A stretch of DNA of 49,427 nt from Agrobacterium leguminum (GTDB taxonomy: Bacteria > Pseudomonadota > Alphaproteobacteria > Rhizobiales > Rhizobiaceae): NCBI RefSeq assembly GCF_015704895.1, contig NZ_JADQWB010000027.1, positions 1-49,427 of the forward strand, in the 5' to 3' direction. The position numbers were made by a program, and so were the translations under genes. The notes under the pieces were generated by a model. The model was not told the origin of the DNA. It searched no databases and worked only from the letters and a program-made list of their open reading frames with translations. Positions 8,523 to 15,393 of this stretch are shown here, in pieces (the first letter of the stretch is position 1; every line of letters starts with the position of its first letter).

Positions 8523-9395
8523 ATGAACGCCAATATTACGCTGAACGAAGACATCACCCCCATCGGAACGGATTACGACACGGTGCGCGGGGTTATCGAG
8601 CTTTTGACGCTGGATTATCGCGAGCAGCCCTCCCTCGAAGCCATTGCCGCAGAGCTCGGCCAGTCGCCGACGCAATTGCAGAAGACCTTCACCCGCTGGG
8701 CCGGCCTTTCGCCCAAGGCATTCCTGCAGGCCGTAACGCTCGATCATGCCAAGAGGTTGTTGCGCGAAGAGGATTTGCCGCTGCTGGAAACCTCGATCGA
8801 GGTCGGCATGTCTGGCCCCGGACGCCTGCATGATCTGTTCGTCACCCATGAGGCCATGTCGCCCGGCGAATGGAAGGCCAAGGGCGGTGGGCTGACGATC
8901 CGTTACGGTTTCCACACCTCGCCCTTCGGGCTTGCGCTGGTCATGGTGACAGATCGTGGCCTTGCCGGCTGCGCCTTTGCCGATCCGGGTGAGGAAAGGG
9001 CCTGTTTCGAGGACATGGCCGGCCGCTGGCCAAATGCGGAATATCTCGAGGATCGCGAAGCGACGGCGCCCTATGCCGCGCGCATCTTCGATCCGTCCAT
9101 GTGGTCGGCGGACAGGCCGTTGCGCGTCGTGCTGCTTGGCACGGATTTTCAGGTGCGGGTCTGGGAAAGTCTCCTGAAAATCCCGATGGGCCGCGCGGTT
9201 ACCTATTCGCACATCGCCTGCGATATCGGCCAGCCTACCGCGTCGCGTGCGGTTGGTGCGGCGGTCGGCGCCAACCCGGTGTCCTTCGTCGTTCCCTGCC
9301 ATCGCGCCGTCGGCAAAAGCGGGGCTCTGACGGGGTATCACTGGGGCCTGACCCGCAAGCGGGCTATGCTCGGCTGGGAAACGGGGAAGGTGTGA
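8523..9395 (+). CDS. Ada-like protein: AraC-type HTH fused to methylated-DNA-cysteine S-methyltransferase
   Basis: 290 residues. The N-terminal ~105 residues hold an AraC-type helix-turn-helix (LEAIAAELGQSPTQLQKTF, then a second helix pair ending SPGEWK). The C-terminal half is an O6-alkylguanine-DNA alkyltransferase with the acceptor cysteine Cys259 in VPCHRAVGKSG, preceded by the DNA-contact helix around TASRAVGAAVGANP. The N-terminal zinc domain of E. coli Ada (methylphosphotriester acceptor) is absent, so this is an Ada-C-like repair protein that may not be activated in the classical way. The ATG at 8523 follows AGGAG at 8511-8515. Expected role: direct reversal of O6-methylguanine damage. 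Confidence 0.9.
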   Translation: MNANITLNEDITPIGTDYDTVRGVIELLTLDYREQPSLEAIAAELGQSPTQLQKTFTRWAGLSPKAFLQAVTLDHAKRLLREEDLPLLETSIEVGMSGPGRLHDLFVTHEAMSPGEWKAKGGGLTIRYGFHTSPFGLALVMVTDRGLAGCAFADPGEERACFEDMAGRWPNAEYLEDREATAPYAARIFDPSMWSADRPLRVVLLGTDFQVRVWESLLKIPMGRAVTYSHIACDIGQPTASRAVGAAVGANPVSFVVPCHRAVGKSGALTGYHWGLTRKRAMLGWETGKV

Positions 9396-9417
9396 GGCGA
9401 GGCTTGGATTGTCTTTG

Positions 9418-9442
9418 CCGATCTGCCTGGGATCGGTTATTC
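9418..9442 (+). promoter_or_regulatory. Candidate autoregulatory site of the toxin-antitoxin operon
   Basis: Perfect inverted repeat CCGATC (9418-9423) / GATCGG (9431-9436) with a 7-base spacer, just ahead of a TTATTC-like -10 and 14 bases before the antitoxin start. Ribbon-helix-helix antitoxins usually bind such palindromes in their own promoter; assignment here is by position only. Confidence 0.45.
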
Positions 9443-9449
9443 TTGGCCC

Positions 9450-9686
9450 ATGAAAAGCACGATTGAACTTCCCGACGATCTTAAACACCGGCTGGATATC
9501 TTGGCCGAGCGCTCGAACTCGACTCCAAGCCGCATCATAGAAGATGCGCTTTCTCATGGACGTTCTCTCGCATGGCAGGAGAAATGGACGAGCGGCGTGA
9601 GGGCAGGGTTGGCGGAGGCCGATGCCGGGGAGTTTGTTACTGAAGAAGAGATCAACGTCGTTCTGAATAAATATGCCAAGGCCTGA
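9450..9686 (+). CDS. ParD/CopG-like antitoxin (ribbon-helix-helix)
   Basis: 78-residue antitoxin. The N-terminal strand-helix-helix MKSTIELPDDLKHRLDILAERSNSTP is typical of ribbon-helix-helix DNA binders (residues 1-45). The C-terminal tail (AGLAEADAGEFVTEEEI) is the usual acidic toxin-neutralising segment of ParD-like proteins. It lies five bases before the GTG start of the ParE-like gene, the normal antitoxin-first order. It would bind and block the toxin and repress its own promoter as a dimer. The pair is a short module between a DNA-repair gene and a SorC regulator; such modules often move horizontally, but no flanking mobile element is seen. Confidence 0.88.
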   Translation: MKSTIELPDDLKHRLDILAERSNSTPSRIIEDALSHGRSLAWQEKWTSGVRAGLAEADAGEFVTEEEINVVLNKYAKA

Positions 9687-9691
9687 AACGC

Positions 9692-9979
9692 GTGCGGTTG
9701 GTTTGGACGCGGCGTTATCTCCGGGAGCTTGATGCTATAGGCGACTATATCGCTGAGCGTAATCCGCGTGCGGCAGTAAAAGTCGTTAGGGCAATTCACC
9801 AGACGACGGCACGTCTTTTATCCGATAATCCTCATTTAGGACGCAGTGGCGAAATCGAAGGGACTAGGGAGCTGGTTATTTCCGGCCTGCCCTACATCGT
9901 CGCCTATCGCGTGACGGAGCAACAGGTCGAAATCCTGTTCGTGCAACATGCCGCCCGCGAATGGCCCGACGAAGCCTAA
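9692..9979 (+). CDS. RelE/ParE-family toxin
   Basis: 95-residue toxin of the RelE/ParE fold: WTRRYLRELDAIGDYIAERNPRAAVKVVRAI at the start, the central RLLSDNPHLGRSGEIEGTRELVISGLPYIVAYRV, and a C-terminal ILFVQHAAREWPDEA. The spacing and the LGRSGEIEGTREL segment fit ParE-like (gyrase-directed) toxins better than ribosome-dependent RelE, but the target cannot be told by eye. It starts at GTG 9692, five bases after the antitoxin stop. Its stop codon overlaps the stop of the convergent SorC-family gene by four bases (9976-9979). Confidence 0.88.
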   Translation: MRLVWTRRYLRELDAIGDYIAERNPRAAVKVVRAIHQTTARLLSDNPHLGRSGEIEGTRELVISGLPYIVAYRVTEQQVEILFVQHAAREWPDEA

Positions 9980-10974
9980 ACCAGCTCCATCAATGCTCGC
10001 GCCGCCGCCTCATCTGTTATCAGCGTATTGCACCCGATCCGCTTGATCGTGGCCCGGATGGCGATGGCGCGATGGGCGCCGCCGGAGGCCAGCACGATGT
10101 GTTTGGCCTTGCGCAGCGTATCGAGATCGATTGCCATGGCGCGCTGATTGATCGGATGATCGACCGAGCGGCCTTCGGCATCGATGAAATTGAACATGGT
10201 ATCGCAGACGCAGCCGGCATCGATGAGTTCCCGAAGTGTCTCCTTCGAAATGAAACCCTCCGACAGCGAGGTCGAATGAGGGCCGATATCGCCGCAGGAG
10301 ACGATGGCGAGATCGAGCGTTTCGGCGAGATCGTAAAGCGTCGCAAGCCCGCATTTTTCGATCAGCGCCCGTTTGGTCTCAACCGAATCCACCAGGAGCG
10401 GCGCAAGGAACATGTAACATTCCGCCCCGAGCGCGCTCGCCAGCCGCCAGGTGTAATCGAGCGGGTTGGTCTGGTGCACGGCGACGATGCCGCCGAGCAG
10501 CGAGACGACCTTGCAATTTTCCCGGCGCGGCGGGCGGAAGCTGGAAAGCGAAGCGGTCATGGTGCGGCCCCAGCCGACGCCGATGGTGGCCTCGTTCGGC
10601 ACCGCTTCGGAAAGGAATTGCCCGAGCGCCAGCCCGACCGCTTTGGCCGTGCCTTCGGCGTTCGCCTTGTCCGGGGATGGGCCGGGGGAAGGGATGATCA
10701 CCGCCTCGTCCAGCCCATAAGCTGCCTCCAGTTGGCCGGCCAGCTCGACGAAATCCTCGATGCCTTCGTTGATCCATATCTGCACTTCGGAGCGCTTCAT
10801 CGCCTCGTCCAGCAGGCGGATGACGGTGGAGCGGCTGATGCCGAGTTTTTCCGCGACGTCTTTCTGCGTCATGCCCTGATTATAATAGAGCCATGCGGCG
10901 CGCAGCCTCAGCGAAGCCGCTTCCGAATAGGCCGTATGGGTTTCTCTTCTCAGTTTCGCCACGGTTTCCGCCAT
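9976..10974 (-). CDS. SorC/DeoR-type sugar-binding transcriptional regulator
   Basis: 332 residues. The N-terminal helix-turn-helix (MTQKDVAEKLGISRSTVIRLLDEA, around residues 35-58) is followed by a large SorC-type sugar-phosphate-binding domain over the rest, with GVGWGRTM, SLLGGIV and VLASGGAHRAIAIRATI as recognisable conserved patches. It is divergent from the transaldolase gene at 11168, with a palindrome TTGCGATGCGCAA in between, so it is likely to control tal and/or itself in response to a sugar phosphate. Length is normal for the family. Effector unknown. Confidence 0.9.
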   Translation of the reverse strand: MAETVAKLRRETHTAYSEAASLRLRAAWLYYNQGMTQKDVAEKLGISRSTVIRLLDEAMKRSEVQIWINEGIEDFVELAGQLEAAYGLDEAVIIPSPGPSPDKANAEGTAKAVGLALGQFLSEAVPNEATIGVGWGRTMTASLSSFRPPRRENCKVVSLLGGIVAVHQTNPLDYTWRLASALGAECYMFLAPLLVDSVETKRALIEKCGLATLYDLAETLDLAIVSCGDIGPHSTSLSEGFISKETLRELIDAGCVCDTMFNFIDAEGRSVDHPINQRAMAIDLDTLRKAKHIVLASGGAHRAIAIRATIKRIGCNTLITDEAAARALMELV

Positions 10975-11017
10975 TCTTTATGTTTGGGGAGTATCGCAGG
11001 CGTGAAACTTATGTCAA

Positions 11018-11065
11018 TTGCGATGCGCAAATGTCTTGACTTTCGACCTTGCCGCTTGCGATAGT
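11018..11065 (+). promoter_or_regulatory. tal promoter region with candidate SorC operator
   Basis: Perfect palindrome TTGCG-ATG-CGCAA (11018-11030) directly upstream of a sigma70-like promoter TTGACT (11036-11041), 18-base spacer, GATAGT (11060-11065), reading toward transaldolase. A second TTGCGAT half-site overlaps the -10 region. Position between the divergent SorC gene and tal suggests its operator; binding is inferred. Confidence 0.5.
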
Positions 11066-11113
11066 CGGAGCCGGACAAACCGCGATTTCGGCCTTGGGCG
11101 CACCCTTGGTGCG

Positions 11114-11139
11114 GGAACGAAATGACGGCAGAGCAAGTT
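11114..11139 (+). promoter_or_regulatory. Possible second, EcfG-type promoter of tal
   Basis: GGAAC (11114-11118), 17 bases, then AGTT followed by TT, close to the rhizobial EcfG/RpoE2 pattern GGAAC-N16-17-CGTT (one mismatch in the -10). It would start a transcript about 20-25 bases before the tal ATG. Tentative. Confidence 0.35.
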
Positions 11140-11167
11140 TTCAAGAGATCATGAAGGATCATTCGAT

Positions 11168-12133
11168 ATGACGTCCAAACTCGAACAACTTCGCGCCATC
11201 ACCACGGTCGTTGCCGATACCGGCGATATCGAGGCGGTTGCGCGCCTGAAGCCGGTGGATTGCACCACCAACCCGACCATCGTTCTGAAGGCTCTCGGTA
11301 CACCGGCCTTTGCCGATGCGGTGAAGGAAGCCGTCGCATGGGGCAAGAAGCAGGGCGGCCAGTCCGACGCCGTGGTTGCCGCCGTTGCCGATCGTCTCGC
11401 CATTTCCGTGGGCGCAGCCCTTGCCGGCCTCGTTCCCGGCCGTGTGTCGACCGAAGTCGATGCCGACCTTTCCTTCGATACGCAAGCCTCCATCACCAAG
11501 GCGCGCCACATCATTGCCGCCTATAAGGAGCGCGGTATCGAGCGTGAACGCATCCTCATCAAGCTCGCCTCCACCTGGGAAGGCATCAAGGCTGCCGAGG
11601 TTCTCCAGTCCGAAGGTATCGACTGCAACCTGACGCTGCTCTTCTCCCAGGCACAGGCGATTGCCTGCGCCGAAGCCAAGGTCTTCCTCATCTCGCCCTT
11701 CGTCGGCCGTATTCTCGACTGGTACAAGAAGTCGACCGGTGAGACCTACACCGCCGAAACCGATCCGGGCGTCGTTTCGGTGCGCAGCATCTACAATTAT
11801 TACAAGGCCAATGGCATCAGCACCGTCGTCATGGGCGCCTCCTTCCGCAATGTCGGCGAAATCGAAGCACTGGCCGGTTGCGACCGCCTGACGATCAGCC
11901 CGGCGCTGCTGGAAGAGCTGGACAAGGACAGCGGCAAGCTGGAGCGCAAGCTTTCGCCCGACAATATCAAGGCAGAGCCGCTGCAGTCGCTCGATGAGAA
12001 GGCATTCCGCTGGGCGCTTAACGAAGACGCGATGGCCACCGAGAAGCTCTCGGAGGGCATCCGCCTCTTCGCCAAGGATCTGGTGACGCTGCGCGAGATG
12101 GTCCGCAAGGAACTGACGCTGGCCGCCGCTTAA
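11168..12133 (+). CDS. tal: Transaldolase
   Basis: 321-residue transaldolase of the TalB type, moving a dihydroxyacetone unit between sedoheptulose-7-phosphate and glyceraldehyde-3-phosphate in the non-oxidative pentose phosphate pathway. The Schiff-base Lys132 is in [11 protein letters not shown], matching Lys132 of E. coli TalB. DCTTNP near the N terminus, CNLTLLFS and [10 protein letters not shown] are also present. It starts with ATG at 11168, preceded by a GAAGGATC ribosome site. It links the xylose and polyol routes in this window to central metabolism. It is divergent from a SorC regulator and is followed by a long inverted repeat at 12175. Confidence 0.96.
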   Translation: MTSKLEQLRAITTVVADTGDIEAVARLKPVDCTTNPTIVLKALGTPAFADAVKEAVAWGKKQGGQSDAVVAAVADRLAISVGAALAGLVPGRVSTEVDADLSFDTQASITKARHIIAAYKERGIERERILIKLASTWEGIKAAEVLQSEGIDCNLTLLFSQAQAIACAEAKVFLISPFVGRILDWYKKSTGETYTAETDPGVVSVRSIYNYYKANGISTVVMGASFRNVGEIEALAGCDRLTISPALLEELDKDSGKLERKLSPDNIKAEPLQSLDEKAFRWALNEDAMATEKLSEGIRLFAKDLVTLREMVRKELTLAAA

Positions 12134-12174
12134 GGGGTGGAGCCAAGGCGTCCGGTTACCTTGCCACACACGTG

Positions 12175-12263
12175 ACGTCATCCTCGGGCTTGTCCCGAGG
12201 ATTTATTCACGTTGCGTGAAATCAATCGGTTGCAGATCCTCGGGACAAGCCCGAGGATGACGA
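12175..12263. repeat. Long inverted repeat (CGTCATCCTCGGG type)
   Basis: The left arm CGTCATCCTCGGGCTTGTCC plus CGAGGAT and the right arm ATCCTCGGGACAAGCCCGAG plus GATGACG are near-perfect inverted copies of about 27 bases around a 36-base centre. It lies just downstream of tal; its RNA could form a long hairpin protecting or ending the tal message, although no T-run follows it. Confidence 0.8.
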
Positions 12264-12299
12264 AAAAGGGGAGGTCGCCTCCTCGTCTTTAACGTCGGC

Positions 12300-12325
12300 G
12301 GAACATTTTATGCTCCCACCGCGTT
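12300..12325 (+). promoter_or_regulatory. EcfG (general stress sigma)-type promoter
   Basis: GGAAC (12300-12304), 17-base spacer, CGTT (12322-12325). This matches the consensus described for the alphaproteobacterial general stress response sigma factor (EcfG/RpoE2). Downstream is only a short stretch ending in a strong terminator, so it appears to drive a small RNA. Confidence 0.55.
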
Positions 12326-12330
12326 TAAGA

Positions 12331-12387
12331 GATATAAATCTCCAGTCACTCAAAACGCGATCGGGTCCCTGCCGGTCGCGTTTTTTT
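12331..12387 (+). ncRNA. Candidate small stress-induced RNA (~55 nt)
   Basis: Inferred from a promoter-terminator pair: the EcfG-type promoter at 12300-12325 predicts a start near 12331-12334, and an intrinsic terminator ends at about 12387. The transcript would have an unpaired centre (ATCTCCAGTCACTCAAAACG) and the terminator stem; a small hairpin GAGAT-ATAA-ATCTC (12329-12342) lies at or just ahead of the start. It contains no ATG or plausible ribosome site, so it looks non-coding. It might instead be only a terminated leader. Confidence 0.35.
12354..12387. terminator. Rho-independent terminator (bidirectional)
   Basis: Stem CGCGATCGG (12356-12364) / CCGGTCGCG (12372-12380) with one G-T wobble, a 7-base loop, then seven T on the + strand (12381-12387). 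The AAAA on the left gives a T-run on the minus strand, so it can also end the IclR gene, which stops at 12395. Confidence 0.85.
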
Positions 12388-12394
12388 GTGCGTT

Positions 12395-13168
12395 TCAGGA
12401 ATTTCCGTTTCCCGTCGCCACTTCGGAAATCCGCTTTGCCGCCTCGCGGATCAGCGCTTCACAGGCTTCGCGTGTCGGGGCCTTGCCGCCAAGCGGCGTG
12501 ATATAGGGGCAGGTGATGACGGCAAGCGCAGTGCCATCCAGCGTCAGCACCGGGGCGGAAATATTGCGCACGCCGGCGGTCTGAAGGCTGTCCATGGATT
12601 CGAAACCGTTTTTGCGCACCTCCGCCAGCCGCCCGGCAAGGTCCGGCGGCACGGTTTCGCCGCCGCCGCGCACTTGTTCGGTTATCATGATCTGGCGCTG
12701 CGCTTCCGTCTGGAAGGCCAGAAGCACATGGCCGGAGCCGGTGTGGAACAGGCTCATCTGCGCGCCGACCCGCATGGACATGGCCCAATAGGTGGACGAT
12801 TCCTGCTGGGCGATGACGACCACGCTGCCGCGATCATAAACCGCCAGATGACAGGCCTGCTCGGCGCTCGCCGAAAAATCGCGCATGACCGGTGCGGCGA
12901 AAGAAACCAGCCGGCGGATCGGCGCGTGGAAATGCGCCAGTCCGAACATCTTCAGCGTCAATGAGAAGCGGTCTCCGTCAAGTCGCTGCACATAACCGCG
13001 GCGCACCAGCCGGTCCAGCATGCGATAAAGCTCGTTCGGGCTTTTGCCGATAGACTTGGCGATCTCGATCTGGGTCAGCCCGCCATCGGTGCGGGCCAGA
13101 AGTTCGAGAATGTCCAGACCCTTGTCGAGGGCGGGAGCGCGATATCTTTCGCTGTCGTCGTCGGTCAT
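12395..13168 (-). CDS. IclR-family transcriptional regulator
   Basis: 257 residues. The N-terminal winged helix (APALDKGLDILELLART, then GLTQIEIAKSIGKSPNELYRMLDRLVRRGYVQ) is followed by an IclR effector-binding domain (AHFHAPIRRLVSFAAPVMRDF, STYWAMSMRVGAQMSLFHTGSGHVLLAF, VRNISAPVLTLDGTALAVI). ATG at 13168 (MTDDDSERY) with a GAGG ribosome site is preferred over an upstream start at 13246, which adds 26 unconserved residues. It is divergent from an SDR gene, with CATATGAAT repeats in between that may be its binding site. IclR proteins at this kind of locus usually control sugar-acid or aromatic catabolism; the ligand is not known. Confidence 0.9.
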   Translation of the reverse strand: MTDDDSERYRAPALDKGLDILELLARTDGGLTQIEIAKSIGKSPNELYRMLDRLVRRGYVQRLDGDRFSLTLKMFGLAHFHAPIRRLVSFAAPVMRDFSASAEQACHLAVYDRGSVVVIAQQESSTYWAMSMRVGAQMSLFHTGSGHVLLAFQTEAQRQIMITEQVRGGGETVPPDLAGRLAEVRKNGFESMDSLQTAGVRNISAPVLTLDGTALAVITCPYITPLGGKAPTREACEALIREAAKRISEVATGNGNS

Positions 13169-13252
13169 CTGGCCTCGATGGTGTTTTGCGCGGTCGCCGG
13201 GTGGCAGCCTGAAAATATGGTTGCCCGATAGCCGACATCCACGCAAGTTTGC

Positions 13253-13302
13253 TTGACGCCATATGAATACCGCGTTTACATATGAATTGTCGATCCATAT
13301 TT
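13253..13302 (+). promoter_or_regulatory. SDR promoter with direct repeats, candidate IclR operator
   Basis: TTGACG (13253-13258) and a TACATA-like -10 (13277-13282) form a sigma70-like promoter toward the SDR gene. CATATGAAT occurs at 13260-13268 and again at 13279-13287 (19-base phase, about two helical turns), with a third partial CATATTT at 13296. The repeats overlap the promoter between two divergent genes, as expected for regulator binding. Confidence 0.5.
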
Positions 13303-13365
13303 GAGATCATCGAAATTCAGCGGTCCGGTCCCCGAAGGGCGGCGGGCCTTAGCGGGAGGCTATTC

Positions 13366-14097
13366 ATGGTGCAGGATTTTAACGGCCGGACAGTGGTGAT
13401 TACCGCCGCTGGCCAAGGTATCGGCCGGGCGACGGCGGAGCGCTTCATATCGCTCGGCGCGCGCGTCATTGCCACCGATATCAACGAACAGGCGCTTTCG
13501 ACGCTGAAGGGTGCGGAAACCCGGGTTCTGAACGTGCTCGACGGCGATGGCGTCAAGGATTTCGCCGCCGATATCGGCCATGCGGATGTGCTGTTCAACT
13601 GCGCCGGTTTCGTTCATTCCGGCACCATTCTCGATTGCGAAGAAAAGGACTGGGATTTCTCCTTCGATCTCAACGCCAAGGCCATGTATCGCACCTGCCG
13701 TGCCTTCCTGCCCGGCATGCTGGAAAAGGGCAAGGGCGCAATCGTCAACATGTCCTCCGTCGCTTCCAGTGTGAAGGGCGTGCCGAACCGTTTCGCCTAC
13801 ACCGCTTCCAAGGCGGCCGTGGTGGGTCTGACCAAGGCCATCGCCGCCGATTTCGTCACCAGGGGCATTCGCTGCAACGCCATCTGCCCCGGCACGGTCG
13901 ATAGCCCGTCTTTGCATGACCGCCTGCGCGCCACCGGCAATTACGAACAGGCGCTGGCCGATTTCATCGCCCGCCAGCCGATGGGCCGTATCGCCACGCC
14001 GGAAGAAATCGCGGCACTCGTGACGTATCTCGCTTCTGATGAGGCAGGCTTCACCACTGGCCAGATCCATGTGATCGATGGCGGCTGGACAGGCTGA
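13366..14097 (+). CDS. SDR oxidoreductase, 2-keto-3-deoxy-sugar-acid dehydrogenase/BDH2-like
   Basis: 243-residue classical SDR: cofactor motif TAAGQGIGRATAERF with acidic Asp in IATDINE (NAD preference), NCAGF, catalytic Ser in VNMSSVASS, YTASK, and a C-terminal HVIDGGWTG. The TAAGQGIG and IATDINE pattern is that of the DHRS6/BDH2-like branch, which includes 2-keto-3-deoxy-L-fuconate dehydrogenase. A role in a deoxy sugar-acid pathway under the divergent IclR regulator is therefore plausible but not proven. ATG at 13366 has GGGAGG six bases upstream; the frame is open back to 13282 without a ribosome site. A strong terminator follows. Confidence 0.85.
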   Translation: MVQDFNGRTVVITAAGQGIGRATAERFISLGARVIATDINEQALSTLKGAETRVLNVLDGDGVKDFAADIGHADVLFNCAGFVHSGTILDCEEKDWDFSFDLNAKAMYRTCRAFLPGMLEKGKGAIVNMSSVASSVKGVPNRFAYTASKAAVVGLTKAIAADFVTRGIRCNAICPGTVDSPSLHDRLRATGNYEQALADFIARQPMGRIATPEEIAALVTYLASDEAGFTTGQIHVIDGGWTG

Positions 14098-14118
14098 TTT
14101 TTTTAAGGGAAATGCGAG

Positions 14119-14150
14119 AGGCGACCGGCGTAAAAGCCGGTCGCCTTTTT
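14119..14150 (+). terminator. Rho-independent terminator of the SDR gene
   Basis: Perfect 11-bp stem AGGCGACCGGC (14119-14129) / GCCGGTCGCCT (14136-14146), loop GTAAAA, followed by a T-run to 14150. It lies four bases before the end of the convergent DUF1328 gene. Confidence 0.92.
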
Positions 14151-14153
14151 CGT

Positions 14154-14327
14154 TCAGACGACGGCGCTTCCGGCCATCAGTGCAAGCACGAGGAAGACCA
14201 GGAAGATCACCACGGCGATGAAGAACAGGATTCGGGCCACGCCCGCCGCGGCTGCCGAAATGCCGGTAAAGCCGAATACGCCCGCGATCAAAGAGATAAC
14301 AAAGAAAATAAGAGCCCACTTCAGCAT
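14154..14327 (-). CDS. DUF1328 (YtjA-like) small membrane protein
   Basis: 57-residue, almost wholly hydrophobic protein beginning [20 protein letters not shown] and containing [20 protein letters not shown]; two membrane helices with the conserved small-residue loop between them. This is the DUF1328/YtjA family, found across proteobacteria, function unknown. ATG at 14327 follows an AAGGGGAAG ribosome site; longer forms of the same frame have no support. The upstream region carries an EcfG-type promoter (14389-14413), suggesting induction in the general stress response. Confidence 0.9.
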   Translation of the reverse strand: MLKWALIFFVISLIAGVFGFTGISAAAAGVARILFFIAVVIFLVFLVLALMAGSAVV

Positions 14328-14388
14328 GGTGCTTCCCCTTTTGCATAATTTTCCCGAGCCCGCCGCCCCGCGACAGGCTCGGTAAAAT

Positions 14389-14413
14389 GACGCGCAAAAG
14401 GCGAAAATGTTCC
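14389..14413 (-). promoter_or_regulatory. EcfG-type promoter of the DUF1328 gene
   Basis: On the minus strand, GGAAC (14413-14409), 16 bases, CGTC (14392-14389), one mismatch from CGTT. The first bases after the -35, ATTTT, are shared with the promoter at 12300. The predicted start is about 55-60 bases ahead of the ATG at 14327. Confidence 0.45.
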
Positions 14414-14436
14414 ATACGCCCGCAAAAATCGTTGTT

Positions 14437-14541
14437 TTAGAGTGTTTTCGCTTTTCTTCGAATAGCGAAAACACTCTAACTCTTTGTTTTGGCGCATTTC
14501 CGGACGGAAAACCGGGCTCCACTTTTCCTGGAAATGCTCTA
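14437..14541 (-). repeat. Family C two-hairpin intergenic element, copy C1
   Basis: Read on the minus strand: TAGAGCATTTCCAGGAAAAG, a first palindrome around the inverted pair GGTTTTCC/GGAAA, then CAAAGAG and a second hairpin with perfect arms TTAGAGTGTTTTCGC / GCGAAAACACTCTAA. The first three bases of the element (TAG, 14541-14539) are the stop codon of sitD. Size and two-palindrome build resemble the rhizobial RIME-type elements, from memory. Confidence 0.85.
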
Positions 14542-15393
14542 GAAACCTGTTTCACGCGCCGCATCGATCCGGCGGGCATTCCAGGTGGTGCGGATGAAGG
14601 TGGCGACGAAAGCAAGGCTCATGAACATGACGATGGTGGGGGCCGGTGCGCTGTCGATGAGGAAGCTCAGCCATATGCCTGCCAGCGATGAGGTTATCGC
14701 CACCGCAATGGCCACCAGCAGCATGGCGGAAAAACGCCGGGTCAGCAGGAAGGCGATTGCGCCCGGCGCGACCAGCATGGCGACCGAGAGGATGATACCC
14801 ACCGCTTTCAGCGCTCCGACGACGGTGAGCGACAGAACCATCAACAGGCCGTAGTGCAGGACACGCACCGGCAGGCCGATGGCTTTCGCATGTTGCGCAT
14901 CGAAAGCGTTGACCAGCAGATCCTTGCGCAGAATGCCGAGAAACAGCGTGGCGAAAAGCGCGATCAGGCCCGTCTCCAGCATATCCGACGGCGCAATGCC
15001 CAGCATGTCGCCGAAGAGGATGTGGTCGAGATGCACATCGCTCTGCACCTTCACATAAAGCACCAGCCCCAGCCCGAACATGCCGGAAAAGACGATGCCG
15101 AGCACCGTGTCTTCCTTGATGCGGCTGTTTTCCTTGATGAAACCGGTGGCGAGCGCGCAGATCATGCCGGCGATGAACGCACCGATGGAAAGCGGGATGT
15201 TGACGATATAGGCCAGCACCACACCGGGCAGCACGGCGTGGGAAACCGCATCGCCCATCAGCGACCAGCCCTTCAGCACCAGAAGACAGGAGAGCATCGC
15301 CATCGGCACCGCGATCATCAAAGTGATCACGAAGGCATATTGCATGAAGGGCAGCTGAAACGGCAGCATGGCGAGTTCGAGATATTCGCTCAT
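14539..15393 (-). CDS. sitD: Manganese/iron ABC transporter permease SitD
   Basis: 284-residue ABC-3 family permease with about eight membrane helices. The conserved cluster [29 protein letters not shown] lies near the N terminus and [19 protein letters not shown] in the cytoplasmic coupling region. It pairs with SitC (same motif, [21 protein letters not shown]) to form the membrane channel of a Mn2+/Fe2+ importer. Its ATG overlaps the end of sitC (15390-15393, ATGA). The stop codon at 14539-14541 is contributed by repeat C1, so the native C terminus may have been altered by the element. Confidence 0.93.
   Translation of the reverse strand: MSEYLELAMLPFQLPFMQYAFVITLMIAVPMAMLSCLLVLKGWSLMGDAVSHAVLPGVVLAYIVNIPLSIGAFIAGMICALATGFIKENSRIKEDTVLGIVFSGMFGLGLVLYVKVQSDVHLDHILFGDMLGIAPSDMLETGLIALFATLFLGILRKDLLVNAFDAQHAKAIGLPVRVLHYGLLMVLSLTVVGALKAVGIILSVAMLVAPGAIAFLLTRRFSAMLLVAIAVAITSSLAGIWLSFLIDSAPAPTIVMFMSLAFVATFIRTTWNARRIDAARETGF

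Noticed and set aside
9450..9979. Defence island around the toxin-antitoxin pair
   Set aside because: Neighbours are a DNA-repair alkyltransferase and a SorC/transaldolase locus; there are no restriction, nuclease or other defence genes nearby.
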